Shown here piece after piece: positions 35,465 through 47,411 of a DNA stretch of 64,000 nt. The DNA is from Apodospora peruviana. Taxonomy: Eukaryota > Ascomycota > Sordariomycetes > Sordariales > Lasiosphaeriaceae. The first letter of the stretch is position 1, and each line of letters begins with the position of its first letter. The notes under the pieces are model-generated. The model worked only from the letters and a program-made list of their open reading frames with translations. It was not told the origin of the DNA and did no database searches. A program made the translations under genes and the position numbers. The stretch is taken from assembly GCA_033439685.1 (NCBI GenBank), contig JAUEDM010000001.1, positions 4,774,001 to 4,838,000 of the forward strand, in the 5' to 3' direction.

Positions 35465-38400
35465 AACCTCCCACGAGTCACGACTCCCCTGGGGGTCGGG
35501 GTGCACTGGCGAGGATATCCAGGAACCAATCAAGTTTCAGGACGACTGCTTCAACGAGCAACAAGACCCCGAACCGTCCCAAGCGCAGAACGCCTCGCTC
35601 AAGCTTTTCCTGTTGGAAATTTTCGTTTCTTTTCTTTCCGGAAGCCCGACCTATAGGGGGCCTGCCAGAGAGCTGGGAGGACGGATGGCGGGGCGGGGAA
35701 GTCTGGATCGGCTTCCCGTCCGTTGTGGTGAAGAGAACTGGGCCGATCCGGCGCCGCCGTTAGCACTAGTCTTGAAGCTTTCTTGAGTTCAATCCAAGGT
35801 CAATGAGGACGAGGTCAACCTGGGGACGAGATCAGTTGTGAGGTGAGCGAACTTGACTGTTGTCTGCTAACTCATTTCCCTGGGAGCCTCCATCCGGCCG
35901 CCCACCGGATGCAGGGGGGATGGAAAGACCAACACGGGGGAACGGCCGTGCGCTTATTCCGCCAAAGGGAGAGAGGTCAGAGGAAGGGTATCGTGGGCTT
36001 GCTGCTTTCCGCGTTGCTTCCCGGTGGCGCTCCGCTATCGAGGCAGGAAGAAAACAGAGTAAGATAAGACGCGTACGGAGGAAACCAGATTACGATTACC
36101 CGAATTGCGATGTTGGCTTATTACAGGTGTATTATTGTTCGAATACGCTCTCATCTCCCGAGATGACTGGGAAGCGTCAACTTGAAGCCAAACGCAAACG
36201 GGTTGAGCCAAGGTGCTAAGTACCTTAAGTGTCAAGCGTACGACAGCAAATGGCAGATGGCAGATGGAGATGGCAGCGTGGTAAGAAGCTTATCAGGGGA
36301 TGGAAGTCTGCAAGTGATCTCCTTCCGTTCAAATCCGCGTCGATCCGGCACGCAAGATGGGCCGGTGGACAGCAAAGCTAATAACGGTTGGCGTCTTTTC
36401 AGTTTTCGAGCTGGAGACAGATGAAAGAGTGAGGTGGTCGGCAGTCGTGCTCTCGAGAACTCCGCTCGGTGCTCAATCGGTACCGAGCGACTGGTCTGAT
36501 CAATCATCGCAGGGCTTGTCGCCGCCTTGCTGCTTCAGCTCAGGCTGACTTTTTTCCTGTTTCGTGTTTCGTCTTTTTTTTATGGTGACCGTAATGACAA
36601 AATGATCGAATGGCGTGAAAAGCAAGGGAAAGAAGTGTCCGAAGGGGATAGACCTGAAAGGAAATGAAGTGCTGCATGGTGCAAGGGTCTCCAAGCATCT
36701 GGAGGCAGGCGCGGCGGCACCCGAGCCATGTCGCAGTTCTGAAGTACCTTCATGTATCCGTACTGGCCCTTGCTCTCTCAAGTGCCCCTCACAGGCAGCG
36801 GCTACTCCAAACCCCACACTTCAAGCGAGTATTCCGTCAGTGTACCGATCAAAGGGCACCGTATTGGCCCGTGGACGGCTGGCCCTCTTTAGGTGCATGA
36901 GGACAGTGTGGGTTTCGAGAGCGCCCTGGCCCGGCCCCCCACTTCACCCCTCACCACTCTAAGATCCTCCTCCTGGTTCGCTTGTTGCTTGTTCCTCCCA
37001 TCAATTGGTAGCTCACGATCGGATTGAATCTGACTCCAATCAACACCAACAGAACCTGAATAGAAATTGCCATCACGCCAGATATCCCTTGGACCCGTCT
37101 GGATGGACTTGTTCACCGTTGACCGTCGCGCCCACCTTACAGCCTCCATCAATAGACGCAAGACCTGGGCAATAATCAAGCTTCGCTCGGCTGGACGTGT
37201 CGAATCGATAACAAGAATCGAGACTCGCAATCAACTCATCGTTGCGATTGGCGTGCCTTGCGCCAGCTCCTGCTCGTCACTCGCTCACCCTGTGCCTGGG
37301 GATCCAGGGGCACGGGCTCACCATGGTGGTAATTGTAAGGGACGCTACGGGATGGCTTGGCCTCTGTTTTGATACTGATGGATGCCCGACCGCGGGCAGA
37401 GAAAACGGGAGCTGTCATGTCGGTCCAGATGCCTTGCCTCCGCTGCCGCCCCGACGCGGCGTGGACCTGCCTGAGCGGTTCGTTCCTCAGCTCAGCTATT
37501 CCGTACAAAATGCTGTGGTGCTATGGTGCTGTGGTGCTGTGCTGTGCTTGCATGGTCCTGGGACCGTCTGCCAGACGCGCCAGGTTGAGGCTTCTCGACA
37601 GTAGGGTGACACTGAGCTGCACTCGACCAGGGATGGGGCGACGCTGAACACCCAGAGCAACCCCATCACCACCCATCCATCATGGCTCGCTTTGTGCAAA
37701 GCGGTCGGTGCTGCACCACGTCCACCGCACCAGATCCTGGTCCGGTGTCTCTGCCTGGTACGGTCGGTACGCTGCTCAAAGCAAGTGTGTACATTCACGT
37801 ACCTGTGGGGTTTTGTCAGGGTAGGATTACCTGTCCCAACTCCCAAGGCATGCCAGACGACCGACCCAAGCCTGCAGTGCTGCTGGACGTGCACAAGATG
37901 CACTCCACTGCCAGCACGCACTCTCGCGTTAATTAATGAATGCTCCGGGGAGCTGGTCGGCCCAGCGCCCTAGTGCAGTGCGTGCAGTGTGGTCCTGCTG
38001 GCTTCTGCATCTGCTGTTCTGCGAATACCTCTCCGGCAGGCTGTCTAACCTGCAAGTCTCTCCATGTACATACCTCCAGCTGCCCAGAGCCTTCGCAGCA
38101 GGTGGCCTTGGTGGCCTTGGTATTATTTGGTCTGCTTTGGTATCCCGTGCTTGCTGCTGGCGCGGCACCGGGCACGACAGACACCAGCCCGGGCCAGGGC
38201 AAAGCAGCCCTGGAATCCCTTCGAGAGCGACCTGACCCCTGCCGAGCTCCTACCACATACCCTGACCCCTGGTCCTTGTCCTTGCTGTCCCTGTCCCTGT
38301 CCGCCCATGCCTCTTGTCCACGTCCACTCCAGGGCCATCCGCTTTCCGCCGCCGTATGGATGTACCACTACCAGCTCCCAGCGCCTACCGCGTCGTTGCA

Positions 38401-38624
38401 GTTTCTCTGGTGTGTGGTGGTGATGTGGTGGGCGAGTGTGTGCGTGAGTTACCTCCACTCCACGACAGACCAAACACACTCACACCACTCACTCTCTCGA
38501 TCCTCCTCGAGATGGAACTCCACCACACGGCACCAAGCGCACACACACTCTAACACACGGCGGCTTGTGCAGAAGGGATGCACACCACACCCGGGTCCGG
38601 ACCAAAAACACTACTTCTTCTCCT

Positions 38625-38647
38625 CCGTACCCCGTACCCCGTACCCC
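38625..38647. repeat. CCGTACC heptamer repeat
   Basis: Three copies of a CCGTACC unit in the pyrimidine-rich DNA upstream of the homeobox gene. Confidence 0.7.
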
Positions 38648-39161
38648 TTGCTTCTCCCTCTCGCCTTGTCTTGGTGTGATTTGCTTTTTATCGAGACCCT
38701 CTCGCACGAAGAGAGATTCTCCAGGGATCACAAAGACCAGCAGGCGATTCACGAGAAAAGGAAAAAAAAGTCGTGTCTCGCCCTTCCCGCTCTCATCCGC
38801 TCCACCATCTATCTCCCTGGTCCTTCCAGACCCTCGCTCACTCTTAAACTGGTTAAGCCCCCGATCAGTTCCCACCTTTCTGCTTCCCGACCCTGGTACC
38901 TGATCAGCCCACACGTTCTTTCATATTCCCCATAACAACCGAGAGGCTGCCCGTCTCTGGTCTACCTGACCTCAGTCACTCTTTTTCGCAAACCTGCCGG
39001 TGCCGTTTGGTGATTAAGCCTGTCTGAGAGCTCAGAAGACGCCGTCCACGCCCTCTCTGGTACCAAGGACGCAGATATCACTGCTCAGTTCGTTCTCTCA
39101 GGTGTCCACTCAAAATCAGCAAACTCTGGACCCGGGACGCCTCCCGACGCAACTCAACAAT

Positions 39162-41234
39162 ATGGATATGGAACTAATGGACATGTACCGCCGACCCTAC
39201 TCCGGCCTCGAGATGCAAAGCTACAATGGAGAGCATCACCACCAGCAGCAACACCAGCAACACCAACATCACCAACAACATGGACAGGCGCAAGGGCAGC
39301 AGTACCCGTTCTGGAATCATCACCAGCTGATGGCACTCTACCAACAGCACCAACAACGGGCGGCAGCGGTTATGATGGGCCAAGGAAACATGCACCCTTC
39401 CAAGCAGACAGAGCCCAAGCCGAGGCTGGCAAAGGACGAGGTTGAGTTGCTGGAGCGAGAATTCAACAAGAACCCGAAGCCGAACAGCAGTACCAAGCGA
39501 GAGCTAGCCGAGCAGATGGGCGTCGAGGTGCCACGGATAAATGTTTGTCTTGACACGCCTTGAAAATTGATTGGAGCTAACATCGCATGACAGAACTGGT
39601 TCCAGAACCGACGGGCAAAGGAGAAACAAATGAGAAAGACGGCTGAGTTCGAGGCACAGCAGGCCAGTAACAGGGCGGCATCCGAATCCAAGTCATCTGA
39701 CGCCCAGGACGAGGGTGCAGTTGGCGAGTTCTATGGTTTGAACGACAGCCACCAGTCAATTGGTATCTCCACTGCCGCCTTTGGCAACGACGACGAGGCT
39801 CAGGACAACGATAATACGCAATCCGAAAGGAGGCCGAGTGGTTTCTGTGAGCTGGGTGTCGGCAGCGTTGAGGACATGTCGCCAACCCCACAGGCCAACA
39901 GTACGCCTGCGAGCTCCGAGGCGGATAGCTACGTTCATGTACAGTACGCGTCACCCAACTCGCCCTCTCACGATGTACATGCCATATCAGCAATTGTGCC
40001 GCCGCCCGTTCTCTCGGATTCCTTCAGCCAAACTCAAACCCACCAAGAATTCCAACGTGCAGTACCGTATGGATTCGCGCTATCTGAGCCATCCTCGTAC
40101 GATAGCCTCCCTGCATCAAATTTGGTGATGCCCAGTTCGCACGACGGAACGATGCAGGACCCAACCGGCTTCCATTCCTTCTCCGACAGAGAGTATTTCG
40201 TGACCGCCCCTCAACCGCGATTCCCGTCCGAAATGATCGCCGAAGGTGTAGCTGAGAACCATGATACCGACTGCCTACCTGAGCAAGGGATGACGGACAA
40301 TCTGGTAAAGTCGGAAAATCTGTCACCGGGCTCGATGCCCGACTCTCCCGTGATCTCAGACTTGCGCTTCAAATCTCCACCACCATCCGCCGATATTGCT
40401 AGCCGGAGGAATATGCGACGCCCCGCTCCGCTTGGACTCACACCTCTACGAAGCGGTTTTACCTTGGGACCGAAAACAGGCATCGACGCGCCTAGGCGGT
40501 CAGACACAGCGAGCCCGATGAGGCGTATATCTTCGGCTACTGGGAGCCTTCATGGTCGTGTGCAGAAACCCTTTGTGAGCTCAGGCGGTCCACGGTCGCC
40601 GTTTGCACTCGACCGCAATAAGGAAGCCGCCCTTCTTCAAAACTTGCAGAGCGCTCAGTCGCCAGTCATGACGTCTCTGAACAGTGCAATGTCGCCAATG
40701 AGTTCTGATGAAATGAGCGGCCAGTGTTTGCGGGAAAATACCATTGCCTCGAATGGCTCGGACGAGGAGCAGGGCTATACCTTCAGCTCTCTCGGCGCCG
40801 TGGGTGGTCTTCCGCTATACAAGGCCGAGCCCAGCATCAAGACCCCACCAGGCACTCCAGGCCTACCGGTACACTTTCAGGATCCCTTTTTCAATTCGGC
40901 CGATCATGCCTGGAGCTTCGTGCCGCAGGATGAACCTCTGCCGACACCGAGTCTCTGCAGTCATGGAGGATCGGAGCTCGAGTTTTCCATGGCACCACAG
41001 CTACCAGGTTATGTGGCCAGCCAACCGGTGACACCTTCGTTCCCTCCTTCCATTGGCCCTACTTACAATGGCTTCTACGGCGCCAACTTGGCCAACAGCA
41101 ACGCCGAATACACCTTCCCCGACTCATACCCGCCTGAGTCTTCAGCTCGGTCTTCCCCTGGCGGGCCCCCAAGATCGAAGCAATTTCAGTTCGCGCAAAA
41201 TATCACTCCGCAAGACTTTAGCGGCGAAAAGTGA
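39162..41234 (+). CDS. Homeodomain transcription factor
   Basis: Two exons (39162-39542 and 39594-41234) give 673 residues. The 51-nt intron interrupts helix three of the homeodomain and has a CTAAC branch site. The N-terminus is rich in His and Gln (about 24-60). The homeodomain spans about residues 84-142: KPRLAKDEVELLEREFNKNP, then KRELAEQMGVEVPRINNWFQNRRAKEKQ. The invariant WF-N-R recognition-helix residues are all present. The remaining 530 residues are disordered and rich in Ser and Pro. It is presumably a nuclear regulator of development or morphogenesis. The frame stays open upstream to 39018 without an ATG, and a good acceptor (CTCTCAG) ends at 39101. An upstream exon adding about 20 residues or more is therefore possible; I chose the first in-frame ATG. 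Confidence 0.88.
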
Positions 41235-43241
41235 GATATAAGCAGTATACCTTGCCTGTATCGTTTCCACCGTACATTTTGAACTGGCGAGTTCACAACA
41301 TACACGCCGTAACGCCAAGTTTTATTACTATTATTTATTGTTTCTTTTGATATCCCACGACTTTCCTCCCTTGTCGGGGACAGTGTACCAACAGTTTATA
41401 TTAAGCACACCAATGTCTGTGGACAAGAAAAGAAAGCATCGGTCGTTCTACGGAATGACCAGAAGGGAAAGCGTCGTCTTTATTTCTTTTCAGTCTGTCT
41501 TGTCGATTTGAAGAGGAGGATTGTGACTCGCAGCCGATATACGGAGCTGCTGTGGGCCAACAAGACCAAAAGCCCACATGGAAAGTGCTTTTTTCCCCAC
41601 TTAATGTAATGCGATAAAGGATTAATGGGACCTCTGGTTGGGTTAGGATTTTAAAGGAGCTGAGCTGGCTGTTTGGGAATATGATTTGGATACCCCCACA
41701 TACGCAAAGGAAAGGAGAGAGAGAGAGGAGCAGGTGGCTTATTCCCCTTACATGTCGGTTGGTCGGCGGCCGGATGGGTGGTTGGATATATGTTATATTT
41801 GTACACGAAAGATATGATGGGACCGGGCGAATGAATGGACAGGGAATCAATCAATATTGGCTGGCTACTTTTTTCAAGTACGGAGAAATACGAAAGACGT
41901 CGCCTGTTATATAATACATAGGTACGCATACGTGCCAATGCAAAACAGAACTTGTTCATACATGGTTTGTCTCTCTATCATCGTTTGATAATCGATATAA
42001 ATTAGTTAGGTAGTGCTGACCTTGAATTTAGGTTTTCGCCAAGAGATGGATTCTTGTTACCTTCCTACTGTGGTAATCTATATTATTATTGTCCGGGTTG
42101 GTTGGATATACCGTACGATATAACTACCGGTACCGACAGACAGGGCGACCAACCCACAACAAACTACACCGCACCCACACAGTACCCGTAGACACACGTA
42201 CGGGGTAGTGTGTCAAATAAATAACCTGACATGCCTTAGCTATATGAATGGGGTGGCTGTCCGTCCCGCACCACCACCGATCGATCGATCGACCGGCCGG
42301 CCGGCTAAATGGGAGATATACATACTTACCTACTGTATCATACACGTTACCATTCATTGTCAGCGGGCCACGACAGTAGTAGAAAGTCAAGTACCTCCCT
42401 ATGCCCGGTAAGGTCCACCAAGATTATTACCGGGAAACAGCTTACACACCGGTTACACACCAGGTGCAGCAGGTAGGTAGGGACGTGGTTAATTGCGAAG
42501 TGGACCTGGAAAAGCAAAGGTAGGTATGGGAAGACGCCGATCGTTGGCCCCGACGGATACGGTTGTTGTCGGTAATTTACTATTACTCTCCCTAGTACAG
42601 AATGCTATAAGAAGCATAAGCTTAAGCTTAAAGATAACCTCCACATGTCTCAGATGTCTCTCAACTTTATCCTACCATGAAAATGGTAGGGGAGGTATCT
42701 TGAGCCGCTGATGTTATACCCGGCTGTTTCTCCGTCAGACTCAGGTTGATGACTACCTCGCTCAACTGCAGACTGATTTTGGGTAGTGAAGGCAAGCTGG
42801 TCGACGTCTTTATTTATGGCCGTTATCGGTGCAGTAGCCACCAGAGCATTCGACTCTTGCGTATATTCTGGGGTGTAGGACGTGGAGATGCATAACCGAC
42901 CCCTCTCAGTTCAAGGTGTAAAGTTTCCAAGTTGTTTTGGAGCCGTCAAATACATAGGAAAGGGTTGCTTATAGAAATAAATTACGAGTTTCTAGCAACG
43001 TCAAGAAGAGATGGACGGGGGGTATCGTTTTCGCGCGCACACACATCTGCTGCCTGCCTGCGTGCCTGTCCTTCGTTATCAACCCAATAACAACAACCAA
43101 CGAACGCGCTTAACATACATAAGAGAGAGACTCAAACTCTGCTGAATTACACAACAAGACCAGCAAAGCAAAACACCCAACCGACCGACCCACCAACGAC
43201 CACTCAACCCACAGGACATAGGAAAGAAAGAAAAGTTCGTA
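41235..43241. other. Convergent intergenic between the homeobox gene and ssk2
   Basis: No gene is supported. The sequence holds the two 3' ends, a GATC/CCGG simple repeat (42279-42305), a TAGGTAGG cluster at 42469-42481, and a CTTAAGCTTAAG-like palindrome near 42617. Confidence 0.4.
42279..42305. repeat. GATC and CCGG simple repeat
   Basis: About four CGAT units run into CCGGCCGGCCGG. Both halves are self-complementary, so the stretch can form hairpins. Confidence 0.7.
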
Positions 43242-46200
43242 TCAATAAAACCCATCCACCCCCGCACTCCCTCGACTCCCCGCAGACAGCGGATTCGTCA
43301 ACGGCGTGTTCTGCGCCGACGACGAGCTCGCATCGCTACTAGGCGTAGCGGGCTCGACCACCCGATTCCGGATCGTCATGATCCACTCGTGCTGGAGCAA
43401 CTCAACAGCCGTCGCCCGCTTCTTCGAGTCCCTAACAAAACACCTCTTCAGGAAATCGATCCCCTGTGGGCTCAGCTGGTCCGCCGTCGGCAACTGCGGC
43501 GGGTTGCCCTGCGCAATGTTGTACATGATGGCCCACTCGTTATCCAGGTTCGCCCACGGCCGTCTGCCCGTGGCCATCTCAAGAATCACGCAGCCGAGAG
43601 ACCAAATGTCGACGGCGCCGAAATGGCCCGGGTTCTCTCCCTTGATCACCTCGGGCGACATGTACATGGGCGTGCCCGTCATGGATTTGTTCGGCTTCGT
43701 GCTCGTCAAGTCCTGCACGAGCGTGCGGCCCTGACGCGCAATCAGCTTGGCGGCGCCAAAGTCGACGTACTTGATGATTCCGTTGTGGTCAAGGAGGATG
43801 TCTACGGTTCCATTTGGGTTAGCTGCTAATACTGATCAAGACCGTTACGGGTTGTGAAACTTACTTTCGGGCTTGATATCGCGATGCGCAATCCTCAGCT
43901 CGTGCAGATATGCGAGACCTTCGAGCAGCTGCAGCGCATAGACCATAATGACCTGCTCATCCTCGATACGGCCGTGTTCGAGCAGATTGGCAAGAGAGCC
44001 ACCGGAACAAAACTCCATAAACATGTACACCCGGTCCCGGTGGACCTCGATGCCGTAGTACGAAACCACGTTCGGATGGTCCACCGACTCCAAGACGCGC
44101 ATCTCGTCCCTGATCTGGCCAGCAATACTGGGGATCAGCTTGGGATCCTGGAGCCGGATTTCCTTTACGGCAATCAGCTGGCCAGTGTCGAGGTTCATAG
44201 CAGCGTAGACGTTACCAAACGTCCCGCCGCCGACAAAATGGCCTTGCTGCCACCTCATGCTGAAGCTGGTCGCCGTAGATGAGAGCCACGCGAGCGAGCG
44301 GTCCACCTCGTTCGAGGCTTCTAGCACCCTGCCCATAGCCGACCGCTCCACGAGGATCTCCTTCCGGTACTCGTCGACCTTGGAGAGCTCTGCGAGACGG
44401 TGCTCCTGGACATACTTGGCCGCTTCATCGTCGTCCCAGATCTGACCCTTGTTGAGCCGCTTGAGCTGGTTCATGACGGCCTCCATGCGCTGCTTTTCTG
44501 CCTGGGCAGCAAGACTCGATCTGGCACCCATGATATCGAAGTGCGAGATCAGGAGCGCCATACAACCGGCAACCTTGGCCCGCAGCTTGGCATACTCATC
44601 ATCGCCGAGTGCTAAAATATGCCTGCCGCGGGTCATTCCCATTGCGAACTCAAGAGCCAAGACGGCCCACCTGAACGTCTTTCTGTCCGAGGAGATGCAG
44701 TCATCGCAGATGAAGCTCACCCAGTCCAGTGCCAGTTTGGTCAGTTTCAGATTGTTCATCGACCTCCGGTTGTTGTCCATGTACAGCAGAGATCGCTGAC
44801 CGAACTCAGTGGCAAATATGAAGCAAGTCTGGATGAGCTCCTGGCAGTTGAGGCCCCGAGTTTCTCGTCGGATAGTCTCAACACTGTCCATGAAGGCGTT
44901 GGACAGCTTGAAGGCCACCCTGCGAATCTCCATGAGCCTGAAGTTGACCTTTTGTAGGTTCGATCTCTGTTCTACGACTGGATCTATTTGCATGTCGATT
45001 GCGTCTAGGAAAGCTTTCCGCGCATTGATCAGCCGTGCTTGCGAACCACCCGCGATGAGCCGCATATGCCCCAGCTTGATATCCAGAGGCTCTTCGCGCA
45101 CCGATAAGCTCAGTCTCGATCCGAACCAGTGCGGTGGATCTTCTGCTCGAATAATGAGGATGTACGGATCCGACGGGTCGTCATTCGTCCCTTCGTATGA
45201 GAATGTGCTCATGAGAAGCTGAATTTCTTCGTGACGACCATGCAGGGAAGGAGAAGCAATGATGAGCACACCCTGGTGTTCGGGGCTGCTGGTATACACC
45301 TGAAAGTGCCCGGATTCGATAAGACGGTCGTACAATTCTTGCAGCCGCTCCGGGCCAAAGGCAATGGTGAAGTCGCAAGCGTTTTCGTAGTTCTCGCTGA
45401 GCATTCGGGAAAATCGCTGCAGCATTCTCTGCCGTACACGGACGGAGTCCAAGATTTGCTTGTATCGCTTGGTCATCTCTGCAACGCTCTCCTTGGGCCT
45501 CCGCTGAAGTTCTTTCTCAAATGTCTGGCTCAGTCGGTTCCATGCCTTGTATGTGAGGGAACTGAACTGCTCGGCAACTTCTATGTCGCCGTGGGTCAGA
45601 TGGCTCCCGACCTCGTTGCCAAACCCCCACTCCTGAAACAGCAACTCAGCTTCCTTGAAAGTGTTCTTGTTGCCGCTGAGCTTCCAGTTCAGCAGCTTGA
45701 AGTAGTACTTCAACGCATCAAGAATGACCCGATCAAAGTCTTCATCGATACATGGTGGCAGCTCCCAACCGGGTTCCGGCTGAGAGATGGTCATGTACTC
45801 GGCTTTTATCTTGATGGCCAGTTTCAGCAGGATCTGAAATTGAGAAATCATCTGATCCTGCATCATCGGGTTCTGCTGCGCCGAGTCCTTCATCTTTTTG
45901 GAATAAGCGAGCCGCACTTTGATGATCTCCTCAATGAGACGAGAAGGAAAGCTGATCAGAGTGAGCAGCTCCTCGATGTAAGGTGGAAGATGACGCTTCT
46001 GGAAACCCTCGGCGTTCTCAATAAGGGTGTCTTTGGCCTTGGTGATAACCTTGGATATTCCATCCAACATGCTTTTTTTTCTGAGACTCTTGCCATCGGC
46101 CGCAGAGTCTTCGTGGAGCGACTTGAGTCCCTCCTCTTTCATCAACCTATCCAAAAATGAGGACTCGTCGCTCAAGCCGTTTCCGCTAGGTGATCTCTCC

Positions 46201-47411
46201 TTAGTTCGCTGGAAGTCGAGATCGTCGTTTCCGACCCACTTCTTTAAAATGTTCAGCTCGGTATTAATCATCTCGTTGACGTTATACCAAGAGATGACTG
46301 CATCACAGGTCTCTTGATAGGCGGTATAGATGTTGGGCTTCATCGCAGCGACAAGCCCGGTACTTGAGGGAAAGAGACTCTCTATCTTCTCGATTTTAGC
46401 CACCACCTCGCGAACCTGCTCAGTAGGCGGCTTGCCCGCTTCACTCTCGCCGGCGATGGAGAAGTTGATGATGTCGTTCACTGAACGATCCAGCGCACCC
46501 CGAGCATCCTCAATCATTCTCCGCTGGACAGGCAGGTGGCGCCCGCAGATGCGCGCCCGGATTCCAAGCCAGATCTCTGCCTTGTGTGCTGTCTTGCCCA
46601 GATCCTCATCTGCGGACCCGATGAGCCGTTTCTTCTCTTGCCTCACGACATCGCCAGTGAGCACGGCCTCGAGCATGCCGTGCCACTCAAGTCTCTCCCG
46701 GCTCTGTGCATCTTTAAGATCCTCCTCTGATATTTGCATTTCCTCGTTGTTGACAAACATGATGTGGGCATCCTCATAGCTGTCGAACGGGCCCTCGGAC
46801 GAGGGAGTCTCGCCTTCGGAGTCGGAATCGTAACCCTCAGCAGAGCCATATGTGTCGAAGTAGTCATTGTTATAGTCCTGTTGGCGGAGGCGTCGCACGT
46901 ACTCTCGCTCCTGGGCCCGAAACGTCGACGTCCCTATCGGCCGAGGCCTCGAGCCGTCTCGGGCATGGGGACCGGTTCCGCTGCTAATAAACGACGGAGG
47001 AGCACCCTGACCCGGCCTTCTCTGCGTATATGGCTGGTAGGTGTTGGAGGGCGTCCTTGCGGGAGCGGTGGGTCGCTGTGGCCTCGGGGTTCCGTTAGTA
47101 AACGAAGCCGAATCAGAATTGCCGCGCTGGCTCCTGACAGAGCCGTTCCCCAAGGTCGTGGGTACCAGCGATGCTACCGAACCCGAATGGGTGGCCTCAA
47201 CATATCTGCCGAGGGCGACCACTTCGTCTTGTTGCTCGAGGGCGTGAGGATCGTCATGCGAATCGTTGGAGGAAGATGCGGAGTTTTCAGAATCATTCGT
47301 CATTGGGATCGGCCGGGATCCGTTCTTGAGCTTGTCGGTCCGCACCGATTGTTGCGGCTCCTCTTCGCCCTGTGAGAAGCGCACCGCCCGAGGAGACACT
47401 TCGCTCGCCAT
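43242..47411 (-). CDS. ssk2: MAP kinase kinase kinase of the osmotic-stress (HOG) pathway, Ssk2/Ssk22/OS-4 type
   Basis: Two exons (47411-43865 and 43801-43242; 63-nt intron inside the kinase domain) encode 1368 residues, the usual size for fungal Ssk2/OS-4 proteins. The disordered N-terminus (about 1-190) is followed by a long conserved regulatory region (about 200-1030). The kinase domain starts near 1060 with a glycine loop GGGTFGNVYAAMN. It continues with VAVKEIRL (catalytic lysine near 1081), HRDIKPENILLDHNG (catalytic loop) and VDFGAAK, and has TGTPMYMSPEV in the activation segment. The family is turned on by a phosphorelay response regulator (Ssk1) and phosphorylates the MAPKK Pbs2. 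The splice site falls between E and N of KPEN, and the spliced codon restores N, which supports the model. The gene converges with the homeobox gene and is divergent from sld3. Confidence 0.95.

Larger units (their letters stand above)
28189..39161. other. Eleven-kilobase interval with no supported gene, upstream of the homeobox gene
   Basis: No open frame here carries a recognisable domain, and no RNA gene was identified. Notable content: a perfect 74-bp tandem duplication (28520-28671), a 17-G tract (33803-33819), GAGGCTT repeats (35440-35464), CCCGTAC repeats (38625-38647), and a pyrimidine-rich tail (about 38600-39100) that looks like a transcribed leader of the homeobox gene. The longest frame (37940-38935, 331 codons) is low in complexity and is rejected as a gene. 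Long upstream regulatory DNA is the simplest reading. Confidence 0.45.

Noticed and set aside
37940..38935. A 331-codon open frame on the plus strand upstream of the homeobox gene
   Set aside because: The translation is low in complexity, follows CT- and CA-rich DNA, has no recognisable domain and ends in the leader of the homeobox gene. Biased composition makes long open frames likely by chance.
45231..46160. A 309-codon plus-strand frame opposite ssk2
   Set aside because: It is antisense to conserved ssk2 coding sequence.
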